From positions 1 through 9,239 of the forward strand of contig ONYR01000251.1 in NCBI GenBank assembly GCA_900322165.1: DNA of 9,239 bases, written 5' to 3'. Of this stretch, positions 1 through 5,872 are shown in pieces. Source of the DNA: an uncultured Eubacteriales bacterium (GTDB lineage Bacteria > Bacillota > Clostridia > Lachnospirales > Bianqueaceae). Numbering within the stretch: position 1 is the stretch's first letter; every line of letters begins with the position of its first letter. Below the pieces are notes generated by a model that was not told the DNA's origin, did not search any database, and saw only the letters and a list, made by a program, of their open reading frames with translations. The position numbers and the translations under genes were made by a program.

Positions 1-221
1 CGTACACGAAGAGTGACTGGATCCTCTGGGCCTGCGGCCTGACCGATGATAAGGAGAAACGCTCAGCGCTGATCCGGCCGCTCGCACAGTACCTGCGCGA
101 GACGAAAACACGCTATCCGTTCAGCGACTGGTACGACACCGTAACCGGCGATTACGAGCACTTCAAAGGCCGCAGCGTCCAGGGCGGCATCTTCATGCCG
201 ATCTTGACGGATCGTCTGTAA
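1..221 (+). CDS. Glutaminase-A-like (DUF4965/DUF1793 family) protein, 3' end only
   Basis: The reading frame is open from base 3 to a TAA at 219-221 and gives the last 72 residues of a larger protein cut by the window edge. The visible segment has the pattern KSDWILWACGL, then about 30 residues later RYPFSDWYDTVTGDYEHF, then GRSVQGGIFMPIL close to the C-terminus. This order (S/TDW, then PFSDWYDT-TG, then R-VxGG-F) is the typical ending of the glutaminase A family, known from fungal GtaA and many bacterial relatives. Those are multi-domain proteins with an (alpha/alpha)6-type C-terminal region. The bacterial members are mostly uncharacterised, so glutaminase activity should not be assumed. Export cannot be judged without the N-terminus. 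The end of this gene overlaps the end of the convergent esterase gene by 29 bp, and no terminator is visible between them. Confidence 0.78.
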   Translation, partial: YTKSDWILWACGLTDDKEKRSALIRPLAQYLRETKTRYPFSDWYDTVTGDYEHFKGRSVQGGIFMPILTDRL

Positions 222-1128
222 AACGGAGCGCATGCTTCTCAAAGAACGCAATCGTGTTCTTCATGATCTCGTAGCTCTCCGGTGTCCCGCGGCCGGTGGT
301 GGCAAAGGCGTGGAAGCAGTGGGGATAGCTGTAGTGCTCGGCTTCGATGCCCTGCTGATTCAGTTTTTCCACGATGATGTTGGAATCCACGGAGAGAGAC
401 TCATTTTCGTCCCAGGCCAGAAACATGGGGCAGAGACCGTGAAAATCGTCGTAGTACGGCTCAGCATAGATATTGCCCTTGTTTGTGCTGCCGACATACA
501 GTTCGCCCAGCGCACCGAGACCCTCCGGAGTGACGGTGAAATCCTCATTGCCCGCAAAATGTCGGTCCAGTTCGCCGCAGAATTCAATGGGCGGAGAATA
601 AGGAACAATAGCCGTGGGAAGCTGCACACCGTGGTCGCGGCACATCATGGCTGTCACAATGCAGAGATAAGCACCGCCGCTCTCACCGATCAGGTACACA
701 GGTTTTCCCGCAAACTCCCGCAGAATCTCCTGATAGACCGCAAAGCAGTCCTCCACCGCAGCGGGGAAGGGATTCTCGGGCGCGAGACGGTAAGAGAAGG
801 AAATGACCGGATGATTCGATTCTCCGGCAAGCATGGAGGCGTAGCCGCGGGAAGAAAAGGCGTTGCCGCAGATCAGGCCGCCACCATGGATGTAGACGAT
901 AACATAGTCGTCCTTCGCCTCCTTGGGCATGCTGATCTCGGCCTCGATGCCCGCATAGGTACGCGGAACAAAGGTAACATCCGGCTCGGTAGCCATACGC
1001 TCCTGGGCGGCTTGCACGACATGGCGCAGATGGATCGGATCCATCGTTCCGTCAAACTTCGGCGCAAAACCGCGCTCCATCATCATTTTCATCCCGACTT
1101 TAAGGGTTTTCATTTCGTCGCTTGCCAT
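193..1128 (-). CDS. Alpha/beta hydrolase (HSL-type carboxylesterase/deacetylase)
   Basis: A 311-residue protein of the hormone-sensitive-lipase branch of the alpha/beta hydrolase fold (Abhydrolase_3), which usually hydrolyses short acyl esters or acetyl groups. Visible motifs are the oxyanion-hole HGGG at 81-84, the family block SYRLAPENPFPAAVED at 112-127, and the nucleophile elbow GESGG with Ser150 (usually GDSAGG; Glu here is an accepted variant). The probable catalytic acid is Glu243 or a neighbour in WDENESLSVDS, and the probable catalytic His is 273 in HCFHAF. No signal peptide is seen, so it is probably cytoplasmic. The start is supported by AGGAGG (complement of 1137-1142) 8 nt upstream of the ATG. 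The gene is divergent from a TetR-type regulator 154 bp away, so that regulator may control it. The substrate cannot be told from sequence. The long opposite-strand frame at 232-1188 is its shadow. Confidence 0.9.
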   Translation of the reverse strand: MASDEMKTLKVGMKMMMERGFAPKFDGTMDPIHLRHVVQAAQERMATEPDVTFVPRTYAGIEAEISMPKEAKDDYVIVYIHGGGLICGNAFSSRGYASMLAGESNHPVISFSYRLAPENPFPAAVEDCFAVYQEILREFAGKPVYLIGESGGAYLCIVTAMMCRDHGVQLPTAIVPYSPPIEFCGELDRHFAGNEDFTVTPEGLGALGELYVGSTNKGNIYAEPYYDDFHGLCPMFLAWDENESLSVDSNIIVEKLNQQGIEAEHYSYPHCFHAFATTGRGTPESYEIMKNTIAFFEKHALRFTDDPSRSA

Positions 1129-1207
1129 ATTCTTTTCCTCCTAAGGCATTGGGTTTGTGCTTTTAAAATACAGGATTTTCCAAGTTGAAACCACCATCAA
1201 AGAAGGG

Positions 1208-1225
1208 CAAGTGTCGACTCACTGG
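1208..1225. promoter_or_regulatory. Possible operator (imperfect palindrome) between esterase and tetR genes
   Basis: AGTG at 1210-1213 and CACT at 1220-1223 are inverted arms around a 6-nt centre containing TCGA, with one further C/G pair two bases outside each arm. The site touches the -35 box of the tetR promoter, where a TetR-type dimer would be expected to block RNA polymerase. Assigning it to this regulator is inference, and the arms are short. Confidence 0.3.
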
Positions 1226-1251
1226 ACAAAAATAGAATAATGTGTAATAAT
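1223..1251 (+). promoter_or_regulatory. Sigma-A-type promoter for the tetR gene
   Basis: TGGACA at 1223-1228 (5 of 6 to the -35 consensus) is separated by 17 nt from AATAAT at 1246-1251 (5 of 6 to the -10 consensus). A TG dinucleotide at 1243-1244 makes an extended -10. Transcription would begin near 1258, leaving a leader of about 25 nt with the ribosome binding site. No equally good promoter was found for the divergent esterase. Confidence 0.6.
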
Positions 1252-1282
1252 AAAACAAAATGTTCGATAAGGAAAGGATACT

Positions 1283-1918
1283 ATGAAACGGATCAATCAG
1301 TTTGAACGGACCGACCGGGATATCACCAACGCACTGTTTTTGGTCATGGAACGTAAGAGCTTTGAGAAAATCACCGTACAGGATATTCTGGAAGAGGCCA
1401 TGATCAACCGATCTACCTTCTATCAGCACTTCTCGGACAAGTACGCGATTCTGGAACGGCTGCAGGAGCGATATATCAGAGGAATCACGGAGCGCATGGA
1501 CGCATTGGCAAAGGATGAGCCCCGGGATCTAAATGCAATCAATCAGGTCTTCTGCACGTATATCAACGAGCACCGCTATAAGATGAAGAAACTGCTCTCT
1601 GTCCGTTCGGAGAATCTGGACATGGAGGGGCAGATGCGCAGCCTCTTCTCCCGATATCTGGAAAAAGCGACCTGTCGCCTTTCCGGCTTTGAGAGGGAAG
1701 CGCTGGCCGGGATGTTGGTATACTTTATGGTGTATCACCTGGAGCAGGACACCGATCTGCAGGAACTGGGCCAGCTGACCCTCAACGCATGGCTGAATAT
1801 GAGTCTGTACTTTTTCCGCGTGGATGATGTTCCAAACGCCTCCGAGCGGCTTCTGCAACTGATCGGCCAACTGCATAGTGAAAAAGAGGGAAAGCTGGTT
1901 TGTGATCGAGGATATTAA
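1283..1918 (+). CDS. TetR/AcrR-family transcriptional regulator
   Basis: A 211-residue protein with a TetR-type N-terminal DNA-binding domain. Residues 30-57 hold the helix-turn-helix and following helix: ITVQDILEEAMINRSTFYQHF, then a DKYAIL stretch. The S/T-FYxHF-xDK pattern is diagnostic. The remaining 150 residues are a helical ligand-binding/dimerisation region with no recognisable ligand signature. The start is the ATG preceded by AAGGAAAGGA (1269-1278). The gene has its own promoter in the region shared with the divergent esterase, the usual arrangement for a local repressor that controls itself and its neighbour. That pairing is inference. The last residues (KEGKLVCDRGY) overlap a second open frame that continues beyond the stop, so the C-terminus may have been reshaped by an old deletion or insertion. 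Confidence 0.9.
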   Translation: MKRINQFERTDRDITNALFLVMERKSFEKITVQDILEEAMINRSTFYQHFSDKYAILERLQERYIRGITERMDALAKDEPRDLNAINQVFCTYINEHRYKMKKLLSVRSENLDMEGQMRSLFSRYLEKATCRLSGFEREALAGMLVYFMVYHLEQDTDLQELGQLTLNAWLNMSLYFFRVDDVPNASERLLQLIGQLHSEKEGKLVCDRGY

Positions 1919-1973
1919 CGAGAACGGCATCTCCAAAGGAGACATCTTTATTGTAAAAGAGACGGCAGAATGA
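1878..1973 (+). pseudogene. Short coding-like scrap after the tetR gene, possible relic
   Basis: A frame one base off from tetR runs from a GTG at 1878 through the tetR stop to a TGA at 1971-1973. It encodes about 31 residues ending in EDINENGISKGDIFIVKETAE. The wording (NGI, then K/R-x-D-IFIV) resembles the aldo/keto-reductase segment usually reading like SGIPREELFITTKL. No start, catalytic residues or downstream continuation are present, and the GTG lies inside tetR without a convincing ribosome binding site. It may be a decayed remnant joined to tetR by deletion, or simply chance. The family match is from memory and weak. Confidence 0.2.
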
Positions 1974-1996
1974 GCCTTTGAAAACCTTTTGAAGGC
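1974..1996. terminator. Hairpin between convergent genes, possible weak bidirectional terminator
   Basis: GCCTTTGAAA at 1974-1983 can pair with TTTTGAAGGC at 1987-1996, giving a 10-bp stem with two G-U pairs and a 3-nt loop. It lies in the gap between the ends of the tetR gene and the minus-strand gene. Neither side has a real U-run, so intrinsic termination here would be weak. The better terminator for tetR is at 2032-2064. Confidence 0.3.
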
Positions 1997-2007
1997 AGCT
2001 GCATTAA

Positions 2008-2646
2008 TTAAAACAAATACTTTTCAAACAGCTCGGCGGACCCGGTTTCGCCGAGGTTTTTTTTGAGCTGATCGATGGCCGGTCCGCCGTTTTCAATGAG
2101 GCCGCGGGCGTAGGCCTTTTCCTTTGCGGTCTTGGCGGCGGGGTCGCATTCCGGAGCTTCGTTCAGCACCTGGATGTAGGCCATGAGGTATTCCTCGGCC
2201 ATGATCTCATAGGTCTCTGCCATCTTCTTTCCGCGCTTGTAGACGCTCTCGGGCAGGCGGATCGAGTCGTACCAGCGAGACTCCGGGGTGTAGGAGGCAA
2301 CGTCCTCGTACTTTTCACCGACGCGCGCAAGGGCGGAGAGGTCGGTCTCCTGAAGGCGCGTGTCGTAGAACTCAGCCAGAAACGTGTCCTGTACTCCTGA
2401 GACAGAGATCTTATCCATCGAGAAAATCGGTGCATCCTTCTCATAGGGAGAGAGGATGAGCGTCTCCATCTTCATCATGCCGAGCAGGGCTTTCGTAGAG
2501 ATAAGGGAAAGACGGCCGATGCCTTCGATCTGGTAGACATGAATGCGGTACTGAAAACCGTTCTTGTCGATTCGGGCATAATCGCCGATCGGAACCTTTC
2601 GGATCGTATAAAGCTGTTTCAGTGTTGTGAAAAGTGTCTGGTTCAT
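2008..2646 (-). CDS. Uncharacterised protein with bilin-reductase-like layout
   Basis: A 212-residue protein read from the ATG at 2646, which has AGGAGG (complement of 2652-2657) 5 nt upstream. A longer frame to 2703 would include the promoter and is rejected. I do not recognise a named gene. No signal peptide or membrane segment is seen, so it is probably cytosolic. Three stretches recall ferredoxin-dependent bilin reductases (PcyA/HY2 group, Pfam Fe_bilin_red). These are LILSPYEKDAPIFSMDKI at 63-80 (family: fP....DlPIFG.Dlv), a helical stretch with EEYLMAYIQVL at 151-161 after the SVY at 134-136, and a C-terminal LKKNLGE......LFEKYLF at 194-212 (family: L...FG.ew...yi...LF). Asp78 would match the catalytic Asp105 of PcyA, while the PcyA His88 position is Glu61. 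No heme oxygenase gene is nearby, so function stays open. The bilin-reductase link is inference from remembered motifs. Confidence 0.8.
   Translation of the reverse strand: MNQTLFTTLKQLYTIRKVPIGDYARIDKNGFQYRIHVYQIEGIGRLSLISTKALLGMMKMETLILSPYEKDAPIFSMDKISVSGVQDTFLAEFYDTRLQETDLSALARVGEKYEDVASYTPESRWYDSIRLPESVYKRGKKMAETYEIMAEEYLMAYIQVLNEAPECDPAAKTAKEKAYARGLIENGGPAIDQLKKNLGETGSAELFEKYLF
2032..2064 (+). terminator. Rho-independent terminator for tetR, embedded in the antisense gene
   Basis: CTCGGCG at 2032-2038 pairs perfectly with CGCCGAG at 2049-2055 around a 10-nt loop, followed by an 8-T run at 2057-2064. This is a textbook plus-strand intrinsic terminator, about 115 bp past the tetR stop. 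It lies wholly within the last codons of the minus-strand gene, where the T-run encodes the Lys-Lys part of KKNLGETG. Confidence 0.6.
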
Positions 2647-2674
2647 GAGAACCTCCTGATAAAGGTGATGCTTC

Positions 2675-2703
2675 ATTATAGCCCGTGAATGTATAAATAG
2701 CAA
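2675..2703 (-). promoter_or_regulatory. Promoter for the minus-strand gene ending at 2008
   Basis: On the minus strand, TTGCTA (complement of 2698-2703; 4 of 6 to the -35 consensus) is followed after 17 nt by a perfect TATAAT (complement of 2675-2680). The leader to the ATG at 2646 would be about 20-25 nt, just enough for the strong AGGAGG site. Confidence 0.65.
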
Positions 2704-2734
2704 ATGACACAGCGTTAAGGTTTCATGGTATAAT
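2704..2734 (+). promoter_or_regulatory. Promoter for the S9 peptidase gene
   Basis: A perfect TATAAT at 2729-2734 has a TG at 2726-2727, forming an extended -10. The best -35 is ATGACA at 2704-2709 with a long 19-nt spacer, so the extended -10 probably carries the recognition. The expected start of transcription is near 2741, giving an 85-nt leader. The -35 box starts right next to the -35 box of the divergent promoter. Confidence 0.6.
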
Positions 2735-2825
2735 GTTTGAAATATCAGTTAACGCCGAATCATTTCCAACAATGACGGTGCAAAGGAAGCGGACAGAGCT
2801 TCAGAAAGACCAGCGAGGAACTACC

Positions 2826-4793
2826 ATGAAAAAAGTGACGATCGACGCATTTTACCATTATCGATTTCTCTCAAAAGTGAAGATCACCGAGGACGGAGAG
2901 TATGCGGTTTTTGTACAGAAAAAGCCGGACGCGGAGGAGAACTGTTACGAATCGCACCTGATGAGGATTCGTCTCTCGGATGGAAAGATCACAAAGATGA
3001 CGGGCGGCGGCAAGGAGGGAGATTATCTCTTTGACGGGCCGGACACGCTGCTCTTTGCGGCGAGCCGCGACAAAAAGGATGAGGCGGAGAAGCATAAGGA
3101 CAAGACCGTGTTCTACCGCCTGCCGCTGGATGGGGGCGAAGCTCAGCGTGCGTTTGAGCTGCCGTTTGACGTCGGAAGCATCAAACGGATCCGCGAAGGA
3201 CTTTACGCGTTTACCGCCACGATCGACACCAACAAGCCCGATCCGGACACCGCGGATAAAGACTATATGAAAGACTACGATGATTACCATATCATCGAAG
3301 AGCTGCCTTACTGGACGAACGGCGGCGGCTTTATTTCGCGCTTCCGCACCAGCTTGTTCCTGTTTGATGAGAAGGAAAACAAAACAACGAAGCTGACGAA
3401 AACGCTGCAGGATGTCCGTACGTTTGCGGTCTCAAAAACGCAGATCATCTATGAAGCGGCTGAGTTTGACACGGTTGCGAGTGAAAAGCCGGGACTCTAT
3501 ATCTACGATCTTGAAAGCGGTGAAACGAGAACACTTTTTGAGCAGGATCAGTATTATATGCGCGGACTGGCCGTCTGCGAAAACGGTTTTTACTACGGTC
3601 TGACGGATGGAGCAAAGCTCGGTGACCATCAGACCGAGGACTTATATTATTACGATGGCGAGACAAGCCATCTCCTCTGCGACACGATGCCCACGATGGG
3701 CGGTGTTGTCTGCGATGTGGTGCTTGGCGGAGGTGAGAGCTTCTTTGCGCGAGGCGAGGCCGGCTCGGAAACGCTCTATTTCAAAGCGCTTGAGCGGTAT
3801 GAGGTCTGCATTGAACGGATCTCCATGGCTAAGCCGGAACGTGAGTGCGTGTTTGACAGCTTCCCCGTGCAGGCGTTCGACGTACACGGCCAGACGATGG
3901 TGCTTGCCGGCATGGAGAAGGGCGCGCTGCAGGAGCTGTACAAGGTGGATCTTGGAAGCGGCGAGATGACAAAGCTGACCCACCTCAATGAGGAAGCGCT
4001 CGAGGATGTCTCAGTGAGTGAATGTGTCTACCTTCCCTTTACAAACTCCGACGGTATTGAGATCGACGGCTGGATCATGGAGCCCTACGACTACGATGAA
4101 ACCAAGCGTTACCCGGGCATTCTGAATATTCATGGCGGCCCGCGCGGTGCGTACGGTGACACGTTCGTCCACGAGATGCAGTACTGGGCATCGGAGGGGT
4201 ATTTCGTGTTCTTCTGCAATCCCCGCGGCTCCGATGGGCGCGGCGATGCGTTCGCAGATATCCGCAAGCGCTTCGGTACGATCGATTATCAGGATATCAT
4301 GGAGTTTGTGGACCATGTCATCGAAGAGACCCCGGCGCTTGATCCGGAGCGGATCGGTGTCACCGGAGGCTCGTACGGCGGCTGGATGACAAACTGGATC
4401 ATCGGCCATACGAACCGATTCAAGGCCGCAGCCTCACAGCGAAGCTTTTCGAACTGGCTTTCGGACTTCTCGGCGAGCGAGATCGGCCCGATGTTCGACG
4501 TCAGCGAGATCGGCGCGACCCCGTGGGAGGAGCCGGAGCGGCTCTGGTGGGCATCGCCGGCCGCGTACGTTGACAAGATCGAGACACCGACACTGTTCAT
4601 TCACTCGCTGATGGATCACAACTGCCCACTCTCCGAGGCGATGCAGATGTTCGCGGCCATCAAATACCGAGGCATTCCGTCTCGCATGTGCCTGTTCGAG
4701 GGCGAAAGCCATGAGCTCTCACGTTCTGGCAAGCCGCGTCACCGCGTCCGCCGGATCCGCGAGATCACGGAATGGATGGATCGGTATCTTTAA
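2826..4793 (+). CDS. S9-family serine peptidase (acylaminoacyl-peptidase/dipeptidyl-peptidase type)
   Basis: A 655-residue protein of the prolyl-oligopeptidase clan. Residues 1 to about 400 form the expected beta-propeller (repeated short-strand blocks such as SLFLFDEKEN and GLYIYDLESGE), which limits access to oligopeptides. The rest is the alpha/beta hydrolase domain. Visible motifs are HGGPRG from His436, NPRGSDGRG from Asn465, the nucleophile GGSYGG with Ser516, Asp597 in SLMDHNCP and His629 in GESHELS, so the triad is complete. No signal peptide is seen, so it probably removes residues from short peptides in the cytosol. The ATG at 2826 is chosen because GAGGAA (2815-2820) lies 5 nt upstream. 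The longer frame from 2733 is rejected because that ATG overlaps the -10 box. It appears monocistronic, about 110 bp before the ATP synthase operon. Acylaminoacyl- versus dipeptidyl-peptidase specificity cannot be settled. Confidence 0.93.
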   Translation: MKKVTIDAFYHYRFLSKVKITEDGEYAVFVQKKPDAEENCYESHLMRIRLSDGKITKMTGGGKEGDYLFDGPDTLLFAASRDKKDEAEKHKDKTVFYRLPLDGGEAQRAFELPFDVGSIKRIREGLYAFTATIDTNKPDPDTADKDYMKDYDDYHIIEELPYWTNGGGFISRFRTSLFLFDEKENKTTKLTKTLQDVRTFAVSKTQIIYEAAEFDTVASEKPGLYIYDLESGETRTLFEQDQYYMRGLAVCENGFYYGLTDGAKLGDHQTEDLYYYDGETSHLLCDTMPTMGGVVCDVVLGGGESFFARGEAGSETLYFKALERYEVCIERISMAKPERECVFDSFPVQAFDVHGQTMVLAGMEKGALQELYKVDLGSGEMTKLTHLNEEALEDVSVSECVYLPFTNSDGIEIDGWIMEPYDYDETKRYPGILNIHGGPRGAYGDTFVHEMQYWASEGYFVFFCNPRGSDGRGDAFADIRKRFGTIDYQDIMEFVDHVIEETPALDPERIGVTGGSYGGWMTNWIIGHTNRFKAAASQRSFSNWLSDFSASEIGPMFDVSEIGATPWEEPERLWWASPAAYVDKIETPTLFIHSLMDHNCPLSEAMQMFAAIKYRGIPSRMCLFEGESHELSRSGKPRHRVRRIREITEWMDRYL

Positions 4794-4820
4794 AATCATC
4801 AATGCAAGGATGAATATCGC

Positions 4821-4856
4821 GCAAAAAACTGTCAATTTGGGTAGATTCTTTTTTGC
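4821..4856. repeat. Inverted repeat just upstream of the atp promoter
   Basis: GCAAAAAA at 4821-4828 and TTTTTTGC at 4849-4856 are perfect inverted arms around 20 nt. The AT-rich stem and long loop make it a poor terminator for the S9 gene, although the T-run could help. Its position directly before the -10 box of the atp operon also fits a regulatory site or a curved AT-rich upstream element. Nothing else is apparent between the S9 stop and the atp promoter. Confidence 0.3.
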
Positions 4857-4866
4857 CGATTGGCGG

Positions 4867-4872
4867 TATAAT
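4867..4872 (+). promoter_or_regulatory. atpB: -10 box of the ATP synthase operon promoter
   Basis: A perfect TATAAT lies 33 nt before the atpB ATG. No good -35 is present at 16-18 nt spacing, so the promoter may depend on the AT-rich upstream sequence or an activator. The predicted leader is only about 25 nt and just covers the ribosome binding site. Confidence 0.55.
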
Positions 4873-4885
4873 AATTGAGATATCA

Positions 4886-4914
4886 TTCATGAAAGGACAA
4901 GGTTCATGAAAGGA
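4886..4914 (+). repeat. 12-bp direct repeat over the atpB start
   Basis: TTCATGAAAGGA occurs at 4886-4897 and again at 4903-4914, 17 bp apart in register. The second copy contains the atpB ATG (4906). The first contains both an ATG (4889) and the AAAGGA that serves as the atpB ribosome binding site. The first ATG opens a six-codon frame whose TGA at 4907-4909 overlaps the atpB start. Confidence 0.7.
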
Positions 4915-5727
4915 AAAACGAAAAAGCTTTACCTGCTGGTGCTAGCGGTGATCTCGATCGCGCTGCTGGCGGGCAGTCTGCTGACTCCGGGAATGGCGAA
5001 GCACGAATCGATACAGGAAGCGATGAAGGATGCGGTGCTGCACGAGAGCAACCGGATCGCGCTGTTTGGGATGGAAGTCAATCCGGCACTGCTTTCAGAC
5101 TTGATTTTGGTGGGCACACTGCTGCTCGCCGCGGTAATGATCCGCCTCTTTGTCATTCCGAAATTCAGGGATAAACCGGGCAGGTTCCAACTGTTGCTGG
5201 AAGCCTGGGTCGGTTTGTTTACCGGAATGGCGAAGGAAAACTCGCCGCACCGGAATCAGGCACTCGGCGGATACATTTTCTTTGCGGGAAGCTGGATCTT
5301 TATCAGCACCTGTTTTGAGCTTCTCGGCATTCAGGGAGTGACAACGGAAGGGGCATCGATCTCCCTCCCCGCACCGCTCTCCGACATCAACGGAGCGATC
5401 GCGATGGGGGTCATGTCGTTCCTGTTCATTCTCATCGGCGGCATCGTGGCTAACGGAGCAAGAGGCGCAGGATCAGCGCTGAAAGAATTTTCACTGCCGA
5501 TCTCGATGAGCTTCCGACTCTTCGGCGCGCTGCTGAGCGGACTGATGGTAACGGAACTCGTGTACTACACGATCTCACTTTCGATCCTCCTGCCGGTTTT
5601 TGTCGGCATTATGTTTACGCTGATTCACGCCGTGATTCAAGCCTACGTGCTGACCATGCTGACAAGCGTGTTCTACGGGGAGGTAACAGAGCCTCCGCAT
5701 CCCAAAGCCAAGGCGGAGCACGCCTGA
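4906..5727 (+). CDS. atpB: F-type ATP synthase subunit a
   Basis: Subunit a forms the two half-channels beside the c-ring in the F0 membrane sector. The 273-residue protein has about five or six membrane segments, including one near 8-28 and others at roughly 62-85, 122-142, 164-184 and 202-255. The essential arginine is Arg204 in SMSFRLFGALLSG. The second signature is IQAYVLTMLTSVFYGE (244-259), with Gln245 matching the conserved Gln of the last helix. The usual Asn in RLFGN is Ala208, and the Glu normally nine residues after the arginine is Leu213, with Glu217 four residues later. The ATG is preceded by AAAGGA at 4892-4897. It is the first gene of the operon: no atpI lies upstream. A 64-bp gap separates it from atpE. 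Confidence 0.95.
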   Translation: MKGKTKKLYLLVLAVISIALLAGSLLTPGMAKHESIQEAMKDAVLHESNRIALFGMEVNPALLSDLILVGTLLLAAVMIRLFVIPKFRDKPGRFQLLLEAWVGLFTGMAKENSPHRNQALGGYIFFAGSWIFISTCFELLGIQGVTTEGASISLPAPLSDINGAIAMGVMSFLFILIGGIVANGARGAGSALKEFSLPISMSFRLFGALLSGLMVTELVYYTISLSILLPVFVGIMFTLIHAVIQAYVLTMLTSVFYGEVTEPPHPKAKAEHA

Positions 5728-5791
5728 GCCATTTTCATTTGTAAACGAACGATCATTCATCGATTCTCTATCTTCAGAAAGGAAAACTACC

Positions 5792-5872
5792 ATGAAAAAA
5801 ACTGTAAAAATGCTGATCTGCCTTGCGGCCGCTGTTATGATTTTCGTGATGAGCGCGATCCCCGCGCTGGCC
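5792..5872 (+). other. Predicted signal peptide of subunit c
   Basis: Codons 1-27 of atpE encode MKK, a hydrophobic run from about residue 7 to 20, and the small-residue ending IPALA with the predicted cut before Asp28. Removing it would leave a 97-residue c subunit that still carries the acidic linker on the outer face. Confidence 0.6.

Noticed and set aside
193..221. Overlapping convergent ends of the first two genes as a sign of misassembly
   Set aside because: Both proteins have plausible family endings, and short convergent overlaps are common in compact bacterial genomes.
232..1188. 318-codon open frame on the plus strand opposite the esterase gene
   Set aside because: It mirrors the complement of a gene with a complete catalytic motif set, lacks a ribosome binding site, and its residues have no domain-like pattern. 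It is rich in Arg, His and Val, as antisense frames often are.
2647..2703. Longer N-terminus for the minus-strand 212-residue protein
   Set aside because: It would include the promoter, and AGGAGG is placed correctly for the ATG at 2646.
2733..2825. Longer N-terminus for the S9 peptidase from the ATG at 2733
   Set aside because: That ATG overlaps the TATAAT at 2729-2734, so it would lie upstream of the transcript start. The ATG at 2826 has a proper ribosome binding site.
4855..4864. GCC-GATT-GGC mini-hairpin before the atp -10 box
   Set aside because: Only three base pairs; not distinguishable from chance.
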